The notes under the pieces are model-generated. The model made no database searches. It was given only the letters and a program-made list of their open reading frames with translations, and was not told where the DNA came from. Both the position numbers and the translations under genes were made by a program. This document shows positions 24,949 through 34,908 of a stretch of DNA of 64,000 nt, piece after piece. Within the stretch, counting starts at the first letter, position 1, and the number at the start of each line of letters is the position of its first letter. Source of the stretch: Izemoplasma sp964435595 (GTDB lineage: Bacteria > Bacillota_I > Bacilli_A > Izemoplasmatales > Izemoplasmataceae); assembly GCA_964435595.1 (NCBI GenBank), contig CAYSZV010000005.1, positions 1 through 64,000 on the forward strand, read 5' to 3'.

Positions 24949-26883
24949 ATGAATAATAATACAGCAACATATGATGAAACATCCATTCAAATACTAGAAG
25001 AACTAGAAGCAGTTCGTAAACGTCCTGGTATGTATATTGGATCTACAGATGCTAGAGGGTTACATCATTTGGTATGGGAAATTGTAGATAATGCAATTGA
25101 TGAAGTACTCGCAGGATTCGGATCTGTTATCACTGTTACAATCAAAGAAGATAATAGTGTTGTAGTAGAAGATAATGGTCGTGGTGTCCCTGTTGGTAAA
25201 CACGAATCAGGTGTTTCAACAATTGAAATTATTTATACAAGATTGCATGCTGGAGGGAAATTCGGTCAAGCTGGTGGATACAAAGTATCTGGTGGTCTCC
25301 ACGGTGTAGGTGCTAGTGTTGTAAATGCATTAAGTGAATTTGTTGATGTTACTGTTTATCGAAATGGTAAAATATACAACATCAAATTTACTGAAGGTGG
25401 ATCAAAAGTATCTCAATTAGAAATAGTGGGAGAAACAAACAAAACAGGAACAACTGTTTGGTTTAAACCGAATTCTGAACTTTTTAGTACTTCAGTATTT
25501 AATTATCAAACTCTAACTGAACGCTTGAGAGAAAGTGCTTTTTTACTAAAAGGATTACGTGTTGATTTAGTAGATGAGCGTTCGAAACAAAAAGAAAGTT
25601 TCTACTATGAAGATGGAATCATTTCATATGTAGACTATATAAACACAAGTAAAACATCTATTCATGATGCGGCAATTATTGATGGAATTGCAAATGGGAT
25701 TGAAGTTGAAGTTGCATTTCAATTTACAAAATCATATACAGATCAAATCATTTCGTTTGTAAATAATGTGCGTACCAAAGATGGTGGAACGCATGAAACC
25801 GGATATAAATCAGCATTAACAAAATTATTTAACGAGTATGGCCAACGAGTTGGATTAATAAAAAATGGTAAAAAATTAGAAGGTGCAGACATTCGTGAAG
25901 GCCTTACTACGGTACTTTCTGTAAGAATTCCTGAGTCGCAACTTCAATTTGAAGGGCAAACAAAAAATAAATTAGGAAGTCCAGATGCAAGAAGTGCAGT
26001 TGAACAAGTTGTATCTGAAAAAATGACCTATTTCTTAGAAGAAAATAATAATTTAACATATACACTAATTGAGAAAGCATTGAAAGCCGCAGTTGCGAGA
26101 GATGCAGCTAGACAAGCTAGAGAAGAAGCTCGGTTAGAGAAAAAGAATAAAAAACGTGAAACAAATTTATCAGGAAAACTAACTCCAGCTCAATCAAAAA
26201 ATAAAGAGATAAATGAACTATATTTAGTTGAGGGTGATAGTGCTGGTGGTAGTGCCAAACAAGGTCGCGATAAGAAATTCCAAGCTATTCTCCCCTTACG
26301 TGGGAAAGTAATTAATAGTGAAAAAGCAAAAATTGATGATGTTTTAAAAAATGAGGAAGTTAATACAATTATACATACAATAGGAGCGGGACTTGGTCCT
26401 GACTTTGATTTGGAGAAATGTAATTATAACAAAGTAATCATAATGACTGATGCGGATACAGATGGAGCGCATATTCAGGTTCTTCTATTAACATTTTTCT
26501 TTAGATATATGAGAGAACTTGTTGAGTCTGGAAAGGTATACATTGCACTCCCTCCTCTATATAAAATTACTCATAAAGTAAAAAGAAAAGAAATGTATGA
26601 TTATGCATGGGATGATGAAGAATTGGAGAAAATGTCACAAACTTTAAATTCATTTACCATTCAGCGATTCAAGGGTCTTGGTGAGATGAATGCATCTCAA
26701 TTATGGGAAACAACAATGAATCCTAGAACAAGAACATTGATTCAAGTAAATATAGAAGATTTAGCTGATGCGGATCAACGAATAAAGGTACTGATGGGGG
26801 ATAAAGTTGAACCCCGTCGTGACTGGATTGAAGCTAATGTAAGTTTTTCTTCAGAAGATAACTTTAGGATTGGTGGTAAATAA
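24949..26883 (+). CDS. parE: DNA topoisomerase IV subunit B
   Basis: A 644-residue type IIA topoisomerase ATPase subunit. The GHKL ATPase motifs are VDNAIDE, DNGRGVPVGKH and GGLHGVGASVVNAL. The TOPRIM part has VEGDSAGGSAKQGRD and MTDADTDGAHI. A near-identical architecture occurs in GyrB, but pairing with the next gene and the neighbouring plsY favour ParE. I chose ATG 24949, nine bases after GGAAGG; GTG 24940 is the alternative. An extended -10 (TGCTATAAT, 24907-24915) lies upstream. Its stop overlaps the parC start by one base. Confidence 0.93.
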   Translation: MNNNTATYDETSIQILEELEAVRKRPGMYIGSTDARGLHHLVWEIVDNAIDEVLAGFGSVITVTIKEDNSVVVEDNGRGVPVGKHESGVSTIEIIYTRLHAGGKFGQAGGYKVSGGLHGVGASVVNALSEFVDVTVYRNGKIYNIKFTEGGSKVSQLEIVGETNKTGTTVWFKPNSELFSTSVFNYQTLTERLRESAFLLKGLRVDLVDERSKQKESFYYEDGIISYVDYINTSKTSIHDAAIIDGIANGIEVEVAFQFTKSYTDQIISFVNNVRTKDGGTHETGYKSALTKLFNEYGQRVGLIKNGKKLEGADIREGLTTVLSVRIPESQLQFEGQTKNKLGSPDARSAVEQVVSEKMTYFLEENNNLTYTLIEKALKAAVARDAARQAREEARLEKKNKKRETNLSGKLTPAQSKNKEINELYLVEGDSAGGSAKQGRDKKFQAILPLRGKVINSEKAKIDDVLKNEEVNTIIHTIGAGLGPDFDLEKCNYNKVIIMTDADTDGAHIQVLLLTFFFRYMRELVESGKVYIALPPLYKITHKVKRKEMYDYAWDDEELEKMSQTLNSFTIQRFKGLGEMNASQLWETTMNPRTRTLIQVNIEDLADADQRIKVLMGDKVEPRRDWIEANVSFSSEDNFRIGGK

Positions 26884-29516
26884 TGGCAGATAAAAGACTA
26901 GCAGACATCATCGAAAGTTTTGTTGATGAAAAAATTCTAAAAGAAAATTTAGAAGACATTGTTGGTGAAAGATTTGGTAGGTATAGTAAATATATTATTC
27001 AAGATCGTGCCTTACCAGACGTAAGAGATGGGCTAAAGCCAGTTCAAAGAAGAATATTATATTCTATGCACAAACAAGGTATGTTTAGTGACAAACCTTA
27101 TAAAAAATCAGCACGTATAGTCGGTGACGTTATTGGTAAATATCATCCACATGGTGATACTTCAGTTTATGACGCAATGGTGCGATTAAGTCAACCATGG
27201 AAAATCCGTAATTTGCTAATTGATATGCATGGGAATAACGGTAGTATTGATGGTGATAGTGCTGCAGCTATGCGTTATACTGAAGCAAGAATGACACATG
27301 AAAGTGAATTTTTATTAAGAGATATTGATAAAAGAACAGTTGATTTTATTCCTAACTTTGATGACTGTGAACTAGAACCGGTGGTTTTGCCTGCAAAATT
27401 CCCTAATCTTTTANNNNNNNNNNAGGAAATGTTAAAAGATATTGACAAAGATACTGTAGACTTTATTCCGAATTTTGATGATGAAGAATATGAACCAACT
27501 GTATTACCTGCAAAATATCCAAATATTTTAGTGAATGGTGCATCAGGTATTAGTGCTGGATATGCTACTGAAATTCCTCCACATAATCCTCGTGAAGTTA
27601 TTAATGCTGTAATCAAACGTTTAGATGATTCATTGGAAACTGTTGAAGACTTAGTAAAAGTAATGCGTGGTCCTGACTTCCCAACAGGTGGGATTGTCCA
27701 AGGAAAAGATCAAATATTACAGGCATACGAGACAGGTAGAGGAAGAATTGTAATTAGATCTGTCACTGAAATTCAAGGTGAAAGTATTATAGTAACTGAG
27801 ATTCCATATGAAGTAAATAAGGCTTTACTTGTACGTAAAATAGACGATATTCGAATCAAAAAACAGATTGACGGAATCAAAGAAGTACGTGATGAATCTG
27901 ATCGCGAAGGACTTCGTATCGTAATTGATGTGAAGAGTGGATTTAATCCAACAAGTATTGAAAATTTCCTACACAAGAAAACAGATTTATCTAAAAATTA
28001 TAATTATAATATGGTAGCAATCAATAATAAAAGACCTCAATTAATGAGTGTATTGGAAATTATTGATGCATATATATTACATCAAAAAGAAGTAATCACA
28101 AATAGAAGTAATTATGAATTGAGAAAAGCATCAAAAAGACTTCATATTGTTGAAGGTATTATCAGATTAATGGACGTGCTTGATGAAGTAATTGCATTAA
28201 TTCGCGCTTCTAAAAACAAACAAGATGCGAAAAATCAATTGATGAAGAAATTCAAATTTAGTGATGAGCAATCAGAAGCAATTGTAACATTACAATTATA
28301 TAAATTGTCTAATACTGATATAACTGCAATGCAAGAAGAGAAAGATTCTTTGGAAAAAATAATCGAAAGATTGAAACAAATTATTAGTAATGAGACAGAA
28401 TTAGAGTCAGTAATTAAAGATGAGTTAACAGAAGTAATGAAGAAAATGCATACCAAACGAATCTCAAAAGTCGAAGAAGAAATTGAAAAAATAGTTGTAC
28501 AAGAAGAACAATTGATTTCTGAAGAAACCCTAGTTGTAGGGGTTTCATGCGCTGGTTATATCAAAGCATCTTCTCCAAGAAGTTATCGTTCAACCAAGCA
28601 AGCTCAGGTTCGAGATAACGATTCATTATTATTTGAAAGTGAAGTTTCATCTTTAAATACATTACTGTTATTTACAAATACAGGAAACTATGTATATATA
28701 CCAATATATAAACTTCCTCAATTCAAATGGAAAGACCTTGGAACACACATTAACAATATCGTTCAACTAGAACAAGATGAGGAAATCATCAAAGTAATAT
28801 TGGTAGAAGACTTCAATGTAGAACAATATTTGTTGTTTGTAACCAAAGATAACTTAGTAAAAGTAACCAAACTAAATGAATTTGAAGTATCTAGATTCAA
28901 TAAAACAATCAAAGCAATAAAACTAAACAAAGGGGATGAAGTGGTTTCGATAGATACAACTTCAAGTCTCGACAAAGAAGTGTTATTGTTTGCCGATAAT
29001 GGACAAGGTTTACGATTCTCATTGTCTGAAATTCCTGTCACTGCAACTACTGCAAAAGGTGTTAAAGGGATGCGATTAAATCCAGATCAGAAATTATCTG
29101 CAGGTGTTATTCTAGAGAACTATAATGTACTTATTATACTAACAAATAGGGGTACAATTAAGCGAATCGATCCTGTTGAAATTCCGAAAAAAAGAAGAAC
29201 AAACAAAGGATATCAAGTATACAAAGTTGTAAAATCAAATCCATATTTGGTAAAAGATGTATGCTTAATGAATGCAACACAATATAAAAACAAAGTTACA
29301 GTTCGTATTAATACTGATTTACAATTGGTTGAAATTAGTGCATTTGACATCAAAGTTGATGACACTAAAAATGGTAAATTATTTGTTAAAAAAGGTCAAG
29401 GAACAGCGCTTTATATTAACATTGAACAAGTTGAAGAAGACCCGACAAATCCGCCAATTAGTGAATATGTGAAAGAGAAAGATGTTGAGATTGTTCAACA
29501 AAAATTATCAATTTAA
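26883..29516 (+). CDS. parC: DNA topoisomerase IV subunit A, interrupted by an assembly gap
   Basis: This encodes the DNA breakage-rejoining subunit. The N-terminal winged-helix domain contains RALPDVRDGLKPVQRRILY, KKSARIVGDVIGKYHPHGD and the active-site Tyr in AAMRYTEARM. The C-terminal six-bladed beta-pinwheel (from about residue 500) and the TGGIVQGKDQ region fit ParC and not GyrA. A run of ten N at 27414-27423 interrupts the reading frame near residue 178. The roughly 32 residues before it (DIDKRTVDFIPNFDD...) are repeated in divergent form after it (DIDKDTVDFIPNFDD...). The apparent 877-residue length is therefore probably inflated by about 35 residues through a faulty join. Confidence 0.92.
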   Translation: MADKRLADIIESFVDEKILKENLEDIVGERFGRYSKYIIQDRALPDVRDGLKPVQRRILYSMHKQGMFSDKPYKKSARIVGDVIGKYHPHGDTSVYDAMVRLSQPWKIRNLLIDMHGNNGSIDGDSAAAMRYTEARMTHESEFLLRDIDKRTVDFIPNFDDCELEPVVLPAKFPNLLXXXXEMLKDIDKDTVDFIPNFDDEEYEPTVLPAKYPNILVNGASGISAGYATEIPPHNPREVINAVIKRLDDSLETVEDLVKVMRGPDFPTGGIVQGKDQILQAYETGRGRIVIRSVTEIQGESIIVTEIPYEVNKALLVRKIDDIRIKKQIDGIKEVRDESDREGLRIVIDVKSGFNPTSIENFLHKKTDLSKNYNYNMVAINNKRPQLMSVLEIIDAYILHQKEVITNRSNYELRKASKRLHIVEGIIRLMDVLDEVIALIRASKNKQDAKNQLMKKFKFSDEQSEAIVTLQLYKLSNTDITAMQEEKDSLEKIIERLKQIISNETELESVIKDELTEVMKKMHTKRISKVEEEIEKIVVQEEQLISEETLVVGVSCAGYIKASSPRSYRSTKQAQVRDNDSLLFESEVSSLNTLLLFTNTGNYVYIPIYKLPQFKWKDLGTHINNIVQLEQDEEIIKVILVEDFNVEQYLLFVTKDNLVKVTKLNEFEVSRFNKTIKAIKLNKGDEVVSIDTTSSLDKEVLLFADNGQGLRFSLSEIPVTATTAKGVKGMRLNPDQKLSAGVILENYNVLIILTNRGTIKRIDPVEIPKKRRTNKGYQVYKVVKSNPYLVKDVCLMNATQYKNKVTVRINTDLQLVEISAFDIKVDDTKNGKLFVKKGQGTALYINIEQVEEDPTNPPISEYVKEKDVEIVQQKLSI
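27414..27423. other. Assembly gap (10 N) inside parC
   Basis: Ten N of placeholder length. The sequences on the two sides encode overlapping homologous protein segments, so the true gap is negative and the join is suspect. Confidence 0.95.
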
Positions 29517-29538
29517 AAGCAGCTTAGGCTGCTTTTTT
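29515..29538 (+). terminator. Intrinsic terminator after parC
   Basis: AAAGCAGC, the loop TTAG and GCTGCTTT, followed by T. It is nearly the same sequence as the terminator at 24153-24175 that flanks the other side of the plsY-parE-parC region. Confidence 0.85.
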
Positions 29539-29591
29539 AATTAAACATACTCATTAAAACATATAATGACTATAAATATTGCTGATTTTTG

Positions 29592-29619
29592 TTGAAAAAA
29601 ACGATAAATATAGTAAAAT
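29592..29619 (+). promoter_or_regulatory. Candidate promoter for the gene at 29653
   Basis: TTGAAA at 29592-29597 and TAAAAT at 29614-29619 are spaced by 16 bases, 33 bases before the start codon. Confidence 0.45.
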
Positions 29620-29652
29620 AATAGTAAAAAAGAAATGATTGGAGTGTGAGCA

Positions 29653-30723
29653 ATGAAATGTTTGAAAAATATCAGTCGAAATACGATCCCAAATGATATT
29701 GTTATGAGTTATCTCAAACTGTATAAAGCGATTGGTAATAATCCTTATAATCATCGAACCTTGGAAACTGATAATGAAGTAATGGTGCGACAAACTATTG
29801 CGAACGATGTGTTCGGTTTTACCAAGATATTAGGAATTAAAATATCAGAAGGTCGTATTAGATCATTAATTTATAAAGGAGTTTTACCAAAAAACAAAGA
29901 TGAAAAACTAATTATAAATTTAAACGATGCTTTTACTCGAATTCATAATGCAACTCACACCTTTGAATTACTCCCAAATGAAATTATGGACATGATGAAA
30001 TTTATATATAAAGGCATTATTAATGAAAAGAGACTGCAATTTCAAAAATTCGAAAGAGTTACAAACAAAGTTTCACTTTTATCTGGAAATAAACAGTCAA
30101 AACGTGATACACTTGATGAGTTGATTACAAGCTTTATTGAACTCAAAGATGATGATCGATACGAAGTTTCATTTTTAATAGTGAATTTCTACATTGATTT
30201 TATTAAAAGTGATATATTTATTGAGAAGAATGCTGAAGCTGGATTACTGGTTTTATACATTTTACTTTTAACAAATGAATTTGAAGTATTTGATTATGTT
30301 AGTTTCTTTGAGGTTCTAGCAGAACATTATGATGAATTTCAACAAGTAGTACTGGCATCTTCATACAATTGGGAAGAAGGATTTGCGTCTGCCCTTATGT
30401 TGCATCGTTTTATATTGAAAATTACTTTAATTTGTTATGATAAAATGAAGAATATTATTAGGGATTATGAATACGATAGCAACTTAAATAAATCAAATAA
30501 TATTGAAAACACAATCAATAAACTAGATGAAATATTTACGAAAGATGATATAAGAAATATTCATCCATACATTTCAGACTCGACAATTAATCGAACTTTG
30601 AAACGCTTGAGAGATGAAAATAAAATTCGACCACTTGGAAAAGGTCGTAGTGCAAAATGGATGAAGCTTTATGAATCGCCAAGCAGTAGAACACTGTTTG
30701 AGCAATTAGATATGAAAATATAG
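29653..30723 (+). CDS. Uncharacterised protein with C-terminal winged helix, possibly a degenerate Fic-like protein
   Basis: A 356-residue soluble protein I cannot assign firmly. The C-terminal 60 residues (ISDSTINRTLKRLRDENKIRPLGKGRSAKW) look like a winged-helix DNA-binding domain, similar to those ending many Fic proteins. The middle is helical. The segment FFEVLAEHYDEFQQVVLASSYNWEEGF resembles the helices after a Fic core, but no HPFx(D/E)GN(G/K)R catalytic motif is present. If Fic-related, it has lost AMP-transfer activity. It starts after GGAG and ends eight bases before nadC, so it shares a transcript with nadC. It may be a regulator or sensor, but that is inference. Confidence 0.6.
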   Translation: MKCLKNISRNTIPNDIVMSYLKLYKAIGNNPYNHRTLETDNEVMVRQTIANDVFGFTKILGIKISEGRIRSLIYKGVLPKNKDEKLIINLNDAFTRIHNATHTFELLPNEIMDMMKFIYKGIINEKRLQFQKFERVTNKVSLLSGNKQSKRDTLDELITSFIELKDDDRYEVSFLIVNFYIDFIKSDIFIEKNAEAGLLVLYILLLTNEFEVFDYVSFFEVLAEHYDEFQQVVLASSYNWEEGFASALMLHRFILKITLICYDKMKNIIRDYEYDSNLNKSNNIENTINKLDEIFTKDDIRNIHPYISDSTINRTLKRLRDENKIRPLGKGRSAKWMKLYESPSSRTLFEQLDMKI

Positions 30724-30731
30724 GTGATAAT

Positions 30732-31556
30732 ATGAACAACGAAATTAATACAATTATACACAATGCACTGAAAGAAGATATTCCTACGATTGATGTTACA
30801 ACAGATAATTTGTTTACTGATGAAGTCAGTGAAGGAACATTTATTGCTAAGGAAAGTGGTGTATTGAGTGGTGTGAAAATAATGAAAAGAGTATTTGAAA
30901 TTGTTGATCCAGACATATATATAAAAGTCATAAACACTGATGGTATGTATGTTGAAAAAGGTGATGTTATTGCTATAATTAGCGGTAAATCACGTTCTAT
31001 TTTGAAAGGTGAGCGTATTGCACTCAACTTAATGCAGCGAATGAGCGGTGTTGCGACTCTAACCAGACAATTTGTTGATAAAATTAAGAATGGACATACA
31101 AAAATACTTGATACTAGAAAAACGACTCCTAATTTGAGAATTATTGAAAAGATGGCAGTACTCGATGGTGGTGGAATTAATCATCGTTTTAGTCTTAGTG
31201 ATCAGGTCATGATTAAAGACAATCATATCAAGGCTGCGGGTAGTATAACAAAGGCAGTGGAAATTATAAAATCAAAAATTGACCACAAAATAAAAATAGA
31301 GGTTGAAGTAGAAACATTCGAACAGTTTTTAGAAGCAATCGAAACTGAATGTGACATCATCATGCTTGATAATATGGATAATGATTTAACACGAAAATGT
31401 GTTGAAGCAAACAACGGTAAATTATTAGAAGCAAGTGGGAATATGGTACTCGATCGAATCTACAGTGTTTCAGAAACAGGTGTAGATTTTATTAGTGTCG
31501 GGGCATTAACACATTCTTATAAGGCGTTAGATATTAGTTTAAAATTTAATAAATAG
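30732..31556 (+). CDS. nadC: Nicotinate-nucleotide diphosphorylase (carboxylating)
   Basis: A 274-residue quinolinate phosphoribosyltransferase, which makes nicotinate mononucleotide from quinolinate and PRPP in NAD synthesis. The signature LDTRKTTPNLRIIEKMAVLDGGG is followed by HRFSLSDQVMIKDNHI, KIEVEVETFEQ and MLDNMDNDLTRKCVE. Length is typical. GGTGATAAT lies just before the start. nadA and nadB, its usual partners, are not beside it or elsewhere in this window. The upstream gene is probably cotranscribed. Confidence 0.95.
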   Translation: MNNEINTIIHNALKEDIPTIDVTTDNLFTDEVSEGTFIAKESGVLSGVKIMKRVFEIVDPDIYIKVINTDGMYVEKGDVIAIISGKSRSILKGERIALNLMQRMSGVATLTRQFVDKIKNGHTKILDTRKTTPNLRIIEKMAVLDGGGINHRFSLSDQVMIKDNHIKAAGSITKAVEIIKSKIDHKIKIEVEVETFEQFLEAIETECDIIMLDNMDNDLTRKCVEANNGKLLEASGNMVLDRIYSVSETGVDFISVGALTHSYKALDISLKFNK

Positions 31557-31567
31557 GAGTTAAGATC

Positions 31568-33235
31568 ATGGATACAGAAAAACTTATACAAGCAATCAAA
31601 GATCAGATTAAAGATATATTAATTACTTTAGGATATTATCAAGATGAAGATACGATTCTTCTTGAGGTACCTAAAGACACGTCTAATGGAGATTATTCTA
31701 CAAACGTAGCTATGAAATATGCAAGAATTGCTAGAAAATCACCTAGAGTTATTGCAGAAGAGATTAAGAAGGGATTCTTAGAAGTAAGAAACGATTCAAT
31801 TGAAATTTCCAAAATTGAAATTGCAGGTCCTGGATTTATTAATTTTTACATCAATAAGGATTTCCTTACCAATATCATTGCTCAAATTAATTCACATCCT
31901 GATGAGTATGGGAAATTATCAATTGGTGAAGGTGAACGTTACAATATTGAATTTGTATCAGTTAACCCTACTGGAGCGCTACATATCGGTCATGCTCGTG
32001 GAGCAGCGGCTGGGGATAGTATTTGTAGAATATTATCAAAAGCGGGCTACGAAGTAACCAGAGAATACTATGTAAATGATGCTGGAAATCAAATTCACAA
32101 TTTGGCATTAAGTATTGAAGCTAGATATAAAGAACTATTAGGACAAACTATTGCAATGCCTGAAGATGGGTATCATGGACCAGAAATCATTGAAACTGCA
32201 AAGCAATTGGTAGATCAATATGGAGATAAATATATCAAAGAAGATGGTGTAGAATTCTTCAGACAATATGGAGTTAATTCATTACTGGATATTTTAAAAC
32301 ACGATTTAAATGAATTTCGTGTTGATTTTGATGTTTGGTTTAGTGAAAAATCACTTTATGACGACAATCAAGTAGAAAAAACAGTTCAATTCTTAATCGA
32401 TAATAATTTCACATATGAAGCTGAAGGAGCAGTGTGGCTTAAAACAAGCGAATATGGTGATGAAAAAGATAGAGTAATCATTAAATCAGACGGTACGTAT
32501 ACTTATGTAACACCGGATATCGCTTATCACAAAAACAAATTAGAAAGACCAGAACGATTTACCAAATTAATTGATATTTTAGGTGGAGATCATCACGGAT
32601 ATATTCCAAGACTGAAAGCAGCAATTGAAATGGTTGGAGGAAAAAGCGATTTGTTAGAAGTTGAATTGTTACAAATGGTTAAGGTACTTCAAAATGGCGA
32701 AGAAGTCAAAATGTCTAAACGTAGCGGAAAAGCAATTACACTTAGAGATTTAATTGACGAAGTAGGAGTAGACCCGATTCGTTATTTCTTTGCAATGAGA
32801 AGTTTGAATACACATATGGATCTTGACTTAGATCTTGCACTAAGAAAAACCAATGAAAACCCAACATATTATGTTCAATATGCGCACGCTAGAATTTGTA
32901 GCATATTCAGAACTGCTGAAGAAAAAGGGTTTGATACCAGTAAGTTACCAAATGTATTCACCACATTAACAAGTGAAAAAACATTTGAATTAATCGGAAT
33001 CTTAAGAAATTATCCACAAGCAATCACACTTGCTGCCAAACAACGTTCACCACATAAGTTAACAAACTATGTTCAAGACTTAGCTAGTGCATTTCATAGT
33101 TTTTATAACGATGAACAAGTACTTTCAGATAATGACCTAAAAACAACTGAACGATTGGCGCTATTGAATGCTGTAAGAACCGTATTAAAAGACGCACTAA
33201 GTTTAATCGGAGTAAGTGCCCCAGAAAAAATGTAG
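31568..33235 (+). CDS. argS: Arginine-tRNA ligase
   Basis: A 555-residue class I synthetase for tRNA-Arg. It has the N-terminal additional (Add-1) domain, the HIGH-type motif in NPTGALHIGHARGAA, and the KMSKR motif (KMSKRSGKAITLRDL). The C-terminal DALR anticodon-binding domain includes YVQYAHARICSI. It starts after AGGAG, 12 bases after nadC. No T-box precedes it. Confidence 0.97.
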   Translation: MDTEKLIQAIKDQIKDILITLGYYQDEDTILLEVPKDTSNGDYSTNVAMKYARIARKSPRVIAEEIKKGFLEVRNDSIEISKIEIAGPGFINFYINKDFLTNIIAQINSHPDEYGKLSIGEGERYNIEFVSVNPTGALHIGHARGAAAGDSICRILSKAGYEVTREYYVNDAGNQIHNLALSIEARYKELLGQTIAMPEDGYHGPEIIETAKQLVDQYGDKYIKEDGVEFFRQYGVNSLLDILKHDLNEFRVDFDVWFSEKSLYDDNQVEKTVQFLIDNNFTYEAEGAVWLKTSEYGDEKDRVIIKSDGTYTYVTPDIAYHKNKLERPERFTKLIDILGGDHHGYIPRLKAAIEMVGGKSDLLEVELLQMVKVLQNGEEVKMSKRSGKAITLRDLIDEVGVDPIRYFFAMRSLNTHMDLDLDLALRKTNENPTYYVQYAHARICSIFRTAEEKGFDTSKLPNVFTTLTSEKTFELIGILRNYPQAITLAAKQRSPHKLTNYVQDLASAFHSFYNDEQVLSDNDLKTTERLALLNAVRTVLKDALSLIGVSAPEKM

Positions 33236-33262
33236 TATCAAATCAGTTAGTTGGAGGTAGCT

Positions 33263-34840
33263 ATGAATAAATGGAATGTAAAAAACCCACTATTGGATCA
33301 GACAAGATTAGTGGAAGATATTTATAAACAAAGAGGAGTTTCAGATTATAAAGAACTTTTCAGTTTAAATGAAGATGATTTGCATGATCCGTATTTATTG
33401 AAAGATATGGATAAAGTGGTAAAACGTATTATATTAGCAGTTAAAAACAAAGAGAGAATCCTAATTTATGGAGACTATGATGTAGATGGTATCACATCAA
33501 CTTTTATAATGTATAAAGTCATTCAATCTTTAGGTGGACATGTTGATTTTGATATTCCAAATCGATTTATCGATGGATACGGATTGAGTACATCGAAGGT
33601 ATTTGATATTATCAATGATGAGTACAACTTAGTTATAACTGTTGATAATGGAATCAAATCAATTGAAGAAGCGACGTTATTTAAAGAAAACAATGTTGAC
33701 TTAATCATTACTGACCATCATGAAAAAGAAATGGAATTGCCAGATGCATTTGCAATAATTCATACTGACTTAAGTGATTATCCTTTTAAACCGTTAGCAG
33801 GAGTTGGTGTTGCTTTCAAAGTAGCACAAGCATTGATTGGTGATGAAGCATTGGAATATGTAGACATTGCAGCTTTGGGTACAATTGCGGATATGATGCC
33901 TCTAATAGAAGAAAATAGGGCAATTGTAAATATAGGACTTGCTCGTTTACAAAACTCTACAAACTTAGGTTTAAATAAGTTGCTAGACTTTTTAGATATA
34001 ATTAAACCAAGTGTAAGTGATGTGCAATATAAAATCGCTCCTAGAATCAATTCTTGTGGCCGAATGAAATCAGCAAAATTAGCAGTTGACCTGTTGAATT
34101 CAGAAAGCAACAAAGATGCACTTTTACACATTCGTGAAATTGAAGAATTAAATAATAGACGAAAAAAATTAACTAAAACTCTTTATAACGAAGCTTTGGA
34201 AACGATTGATCAAACCAACAACGCTATTATTATCCATTCACCTAAAATGCATGAGGGAGTAATTGGTATTGTTGCCTCTAGATTGGCCAATGAGTTTGGA
34301 AAAGTTAGCGTAGTACTGAAAGAAGAAGATTTCACTTATAAAGGCTCTATTAGAAGTTATAATGGTGTCGACGTCATCAGTATTTTAAGCGAAATTAAGG
34401 ATTTGCTAATTCGTCATGGTGGTCACCAAAATGCAGCTGGACTTGAATTTAAAAAAGAACATCTTGTTTCATTCAAAGAGAGGTTCAACGAACTTCTTCC
34501 AAAAGCACAAAAGGTAGCAGAAGCTGAAGCAGAAGGTGTGATTGATATTTACAAACTTGGAATCAATCAAATTTCTGATTTGGATCATTATGACTTGAAA
34601 GATGCATTGTTTGTCTTTGAAGGAATCGTTCCCCATAGCAAATATTTGATTCGTGGCGAGCATACGAAACTTATTATTAGTCATGATATTGAAGCTATAT
34701 TCTTTAGTAATAAAGCGCTATATCAAAAACTATATAGAAATAAAACAGTGAACTTACTAGGAAGACTCGATATTAACACATATCAAGGTCGTAGCAAAAA
34801 GCAAATATTAATTGATGATTACGATATTCTAGAAAAATAG
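33263..34840 (+). CDS. recJ: Single-stranded-DNA-specific exonuclease RecJ
   Basis: A 525-residue DHH-family 5'-3' exonuclease in recombinational and mismatch repair. Catalytic motifs are IYGDYDVDGITST (motif I), TVDNGI (motif II), ITDHHEKE (DHH motif III) and ALGTIADMMPL, with the DHHA1 motif RHGGHQNAAGL near residue 390. It is shorter than Bacillus RecJ (about 780 residues) and lacks the long C-terminal extension, like the E. coli-sized forms. I chose ATG 33263, six bases after GGAGG. In-frame TTG 33251 overlaps that site. Confidence 0.93.
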   Translation: MNKWNVKNPLLDQTRLVEDIYKQRGVSDYKELFSLNEDDLHDPYLLKDMDKVVKRIILAVKNKERILIYGDYDVDGITSTFIMYKVIQSLGGHVDFDIPNRFIDGYGLSTSKVFDIINDEYNLVITVDNGIKSIEEATLFKENNVDLIITDHHEKEMELPDAFAIIHTDLSDYPFKPLAGVGVAFKVAQALIGDEALEYVDIAALGTIADMMPLIEENRAIVNIGLARLQNSTNLGLNKLLDFLDIIKPSVSDVQYKIAPRINSCGRMKSAKLAVDLLNSESNKDALLHIREIEELNNRRKKLTKTLYNEALETIDQTNNAIIIHSPKMHEGVIGIVASRLANEFGKVSVVLKEEDFTYKGSIRSYNGVDVISILSEIKDLLIRHGGHQNAAGLEFKKEHLVSFKERFNELLPKAQKVAEAEAEGVIDIYKLGINQISDLDHYDLKDALFVFEGIVPHSKYLIRGEHTKLIISHDIEAIFFSNKALYQKLYRNKTVNLLGRLDINTYQGRSKKQILIDDYDILEK

Positions 34841-34908
34841 ATGAAAAACGATGATTATTTGTTATAATAAATTATAATTTATTAAATGAAATTGGAGGAC
34901 AAAATATA

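Noticed and set aside
27306..27535. A genuine tandem duplication inside ParC.
   Set aside because: The repeat is exactly split by a 10-N placeholder, and the segment is single-copy in ParC/GyrA proteins, so a faulty join is the simpler explanation.
29515..29538. A mobile repeat, because the terminator resembles the one at 24153-24175.
   Set aside because: Only the short stem sequence is shared (AAGCAGC/GCTGCTT), with no flanking similarity; chance or simple terminator convergence explains it.
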